Positions 59,625-60,255 of a stretch of DNA of 60,255 nucleotides are shown here, one piece after another. The notes below the pieces were generated by a model, which saw only the letters and a program-made list of their open reading frames with translations, ran no database searches and was not told where the DNA came from. The first letter of the stretch is position 1; each line of letters starts with the position of its first letter. The position numbers and the translations under genes are program-made. Location: assembly GCA_001788835.1 (NCBI GenBank), contig MFXK01000028.1, positions 1 through 60,255 on the forward strand. The letters run 5' to 3'. Source of the stretch: Candidatus Peregrinibacteria bacterium RIFOXYB2_FULL_33_20 (GTDB lineage Bacteria > Patescibacteriota > Gracilibacteria > UBA1369 > GWF2-33-10).

Positions 59625-60255
59625 TTACCACCTTATCGCTTCTTCAAACCTGTCTTTTTGTTCTTCCTCAAACGGACCAATAATGGCGGCTTTCATTTTT
59701 TCTTCCGCCAAAATTTCCTTGATCATAGTATTTATATCGTCCATTGTCACTCTGTCAATATCAGATAAAATTTCTTCCGGATTTTTATATTGGCCGTATA
59801 GAAGTTCAAACTTCCCAAGTAAGTGAGCGAATTCTTCCGTGTCTTCCAGTCTTAATAAAATTTTTCCTTTAAGGCAAGATTTGGCTTTTTCCAGTTCAAA
59901 GCTAGATACTCCATTCTCTTTTAAATTTTTATACTCAAAAATCATGGCTGAAATTGCTTCGTCAACTCTATCCGTATCAATCCCTGCCCTGGTGGAAATA
60001 ATACCCGTGTCAGTATAATCATCCGTGGTTGTGCAAATATTATAAGCCAAGCCTTTACGCTCTCTAACTCCCAAAAACATTCTAGAACTCATGTTGCCGC
60101 CCAGTATCATTGCCAGAATTTTTAGCCAAATGGAACGATGATCAGTCTCACTATAACCCGGAAACCCAATAACCACATGTCCTTGCTTGGTATATTTTTT
60201 TCGCAAAATCACTTTTTCTTTGCTATGGTTTACTTCCAAAGGAAAATAATTAAAG
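59625..60255 (-). CDS. M16-family zinc peptidase, C-terminal half (5' end outside window)
   Basis: The frame is open to the window edge (it continues upstream as FNYFPLEVNHSKEK), so this is about 209 residues of a longer protein, and the apparent start inside it is not real. It shows the M16 C-terminal half: KQGHVVIGFPGYSETD, ILGGNMSSRMFLGVRERKGLAYNICTTTDDYTDTG, and ELEKAKSCLKGKILLRLEDTEEFA. The zinc site would lie outside the window. It is probably a standard-length (about 420-residue) M16 peptidase, distinct from the double-length one at 23021-25630. Confidence 0.88.
   Translation of the reverse strand, partial: FNYFPLEVNHSKEKVILRKKYTKQGHVVIGFPGYSETDHRSIWLKILAMILGGNMSSRMFLGVRERKGLAYNICTTTDDYTDTGIISTRAGIDTDRVDEAISAMIFEYKNLKENGVSSFELEKAKSCLKGKILLRLEDTEEFAHLLGKFELLYGQYKNPEEILSDIDRVTMDDINTMIKEILAEEKMKAAIIGPFEEEQKDRFEEAIRW

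Noticed and set aside
1-60255. Recoded UGA as glycine
   Set aside because: Several recognised genes end in TGA at the expected length, and no conserved enzyme has an internal TGA, so the standard bacterial code applies.

Overview
This AT-rich window (G+C about one third by eye) reads like a chromosomal segment of a Patescibacteria/CPR bacterium, probably of the Parcubacteria side; that placement is inference. The support is gene content: Cys-rich multi-zinc-ribbon proteins with TrmB-type regulators, an orphan VirD4/TraG-like ATPase, a VanW protein, RNase Y, a Bro-N protein, a PadR/HAAS pair, M16 peptidases and only fragments of central metabolism. TGA is used as a stop (for example at the end of the PrsW gene), so the UGA-Gly code of Gracilibacteria does not apply. 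Most genes lack a clear Shine-Dalgarno sequence and sit behind short AT-rich leaders, often with an extended -10 box (TGn then TATAAT, TAGAAT or TAAAAT).

Layout. 1-4.4 kb: two tandem copies of a divergent pair, each a Cys-rich zinc-ribbon protein opposite a TrmB-like regulator, with 5-bp/8-bp/5-bp inverted repeats just upstream of both regulators. 4.5-14.5 kb: VirD4-like ATPase, PrsW-type membrane protease, and a 2138-residue lipoprotein alpha-2-macroglobulin with an intact CxEQ thioester site. 14.6-22 kb: SemiSWEET, a PEP-synthase-like orphan, an rny-ytxH-vanW operon, tRNA-Asp, a hydrolase and a Bro-N protein. 22-34 kb: nnrD, a double-length M16 peptidase, folK plus an O-antigen-ligase-like protein, a lipoprotein, a pentose-phosphate group (prs, rpiB, rpe), and an MscS channel. 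34-41 kb: a SERCA-type P-ATPase, a peptidase E homologue, lgt, tRNA-Ser, an orphan coiled-coil protein and a small HTH/zinc-ribbon operon. 41-45.4 kb: four consecutive genes for exported proteins of unknown function that all end in a near-C-terminal Cys. 45.5-60 kb: an HD-domain protein, PadR/HAAS, hicBA-rlmE-tsaC, aconitase, aspartase, an FtsB-like protein, murC, DUF1385 and a second M16 peptidase cut by the window end.

Two repeat systems run across the window. The first is palindromic elements found between genes and also inside open frames, where they are translated in frame (Cys-rich protein 2, RlmE, TsaC, MurC). The second is tandem heptanucleotide arrays, such as AATTTTG units, in intergenic spaces, in two cases running into the start codon.

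The strongest candidates for undescribed biology are the duplicated TrmB/zinc-ribbon module with its matching operator-like sites, and the four-gene exported-protein operon. No rRNA, CRISPR array, insertion sequence or replication origin was seen. Apart from 7801-8114 (a MITE-like repeat), no stretch over 300 bases lacks a gene.
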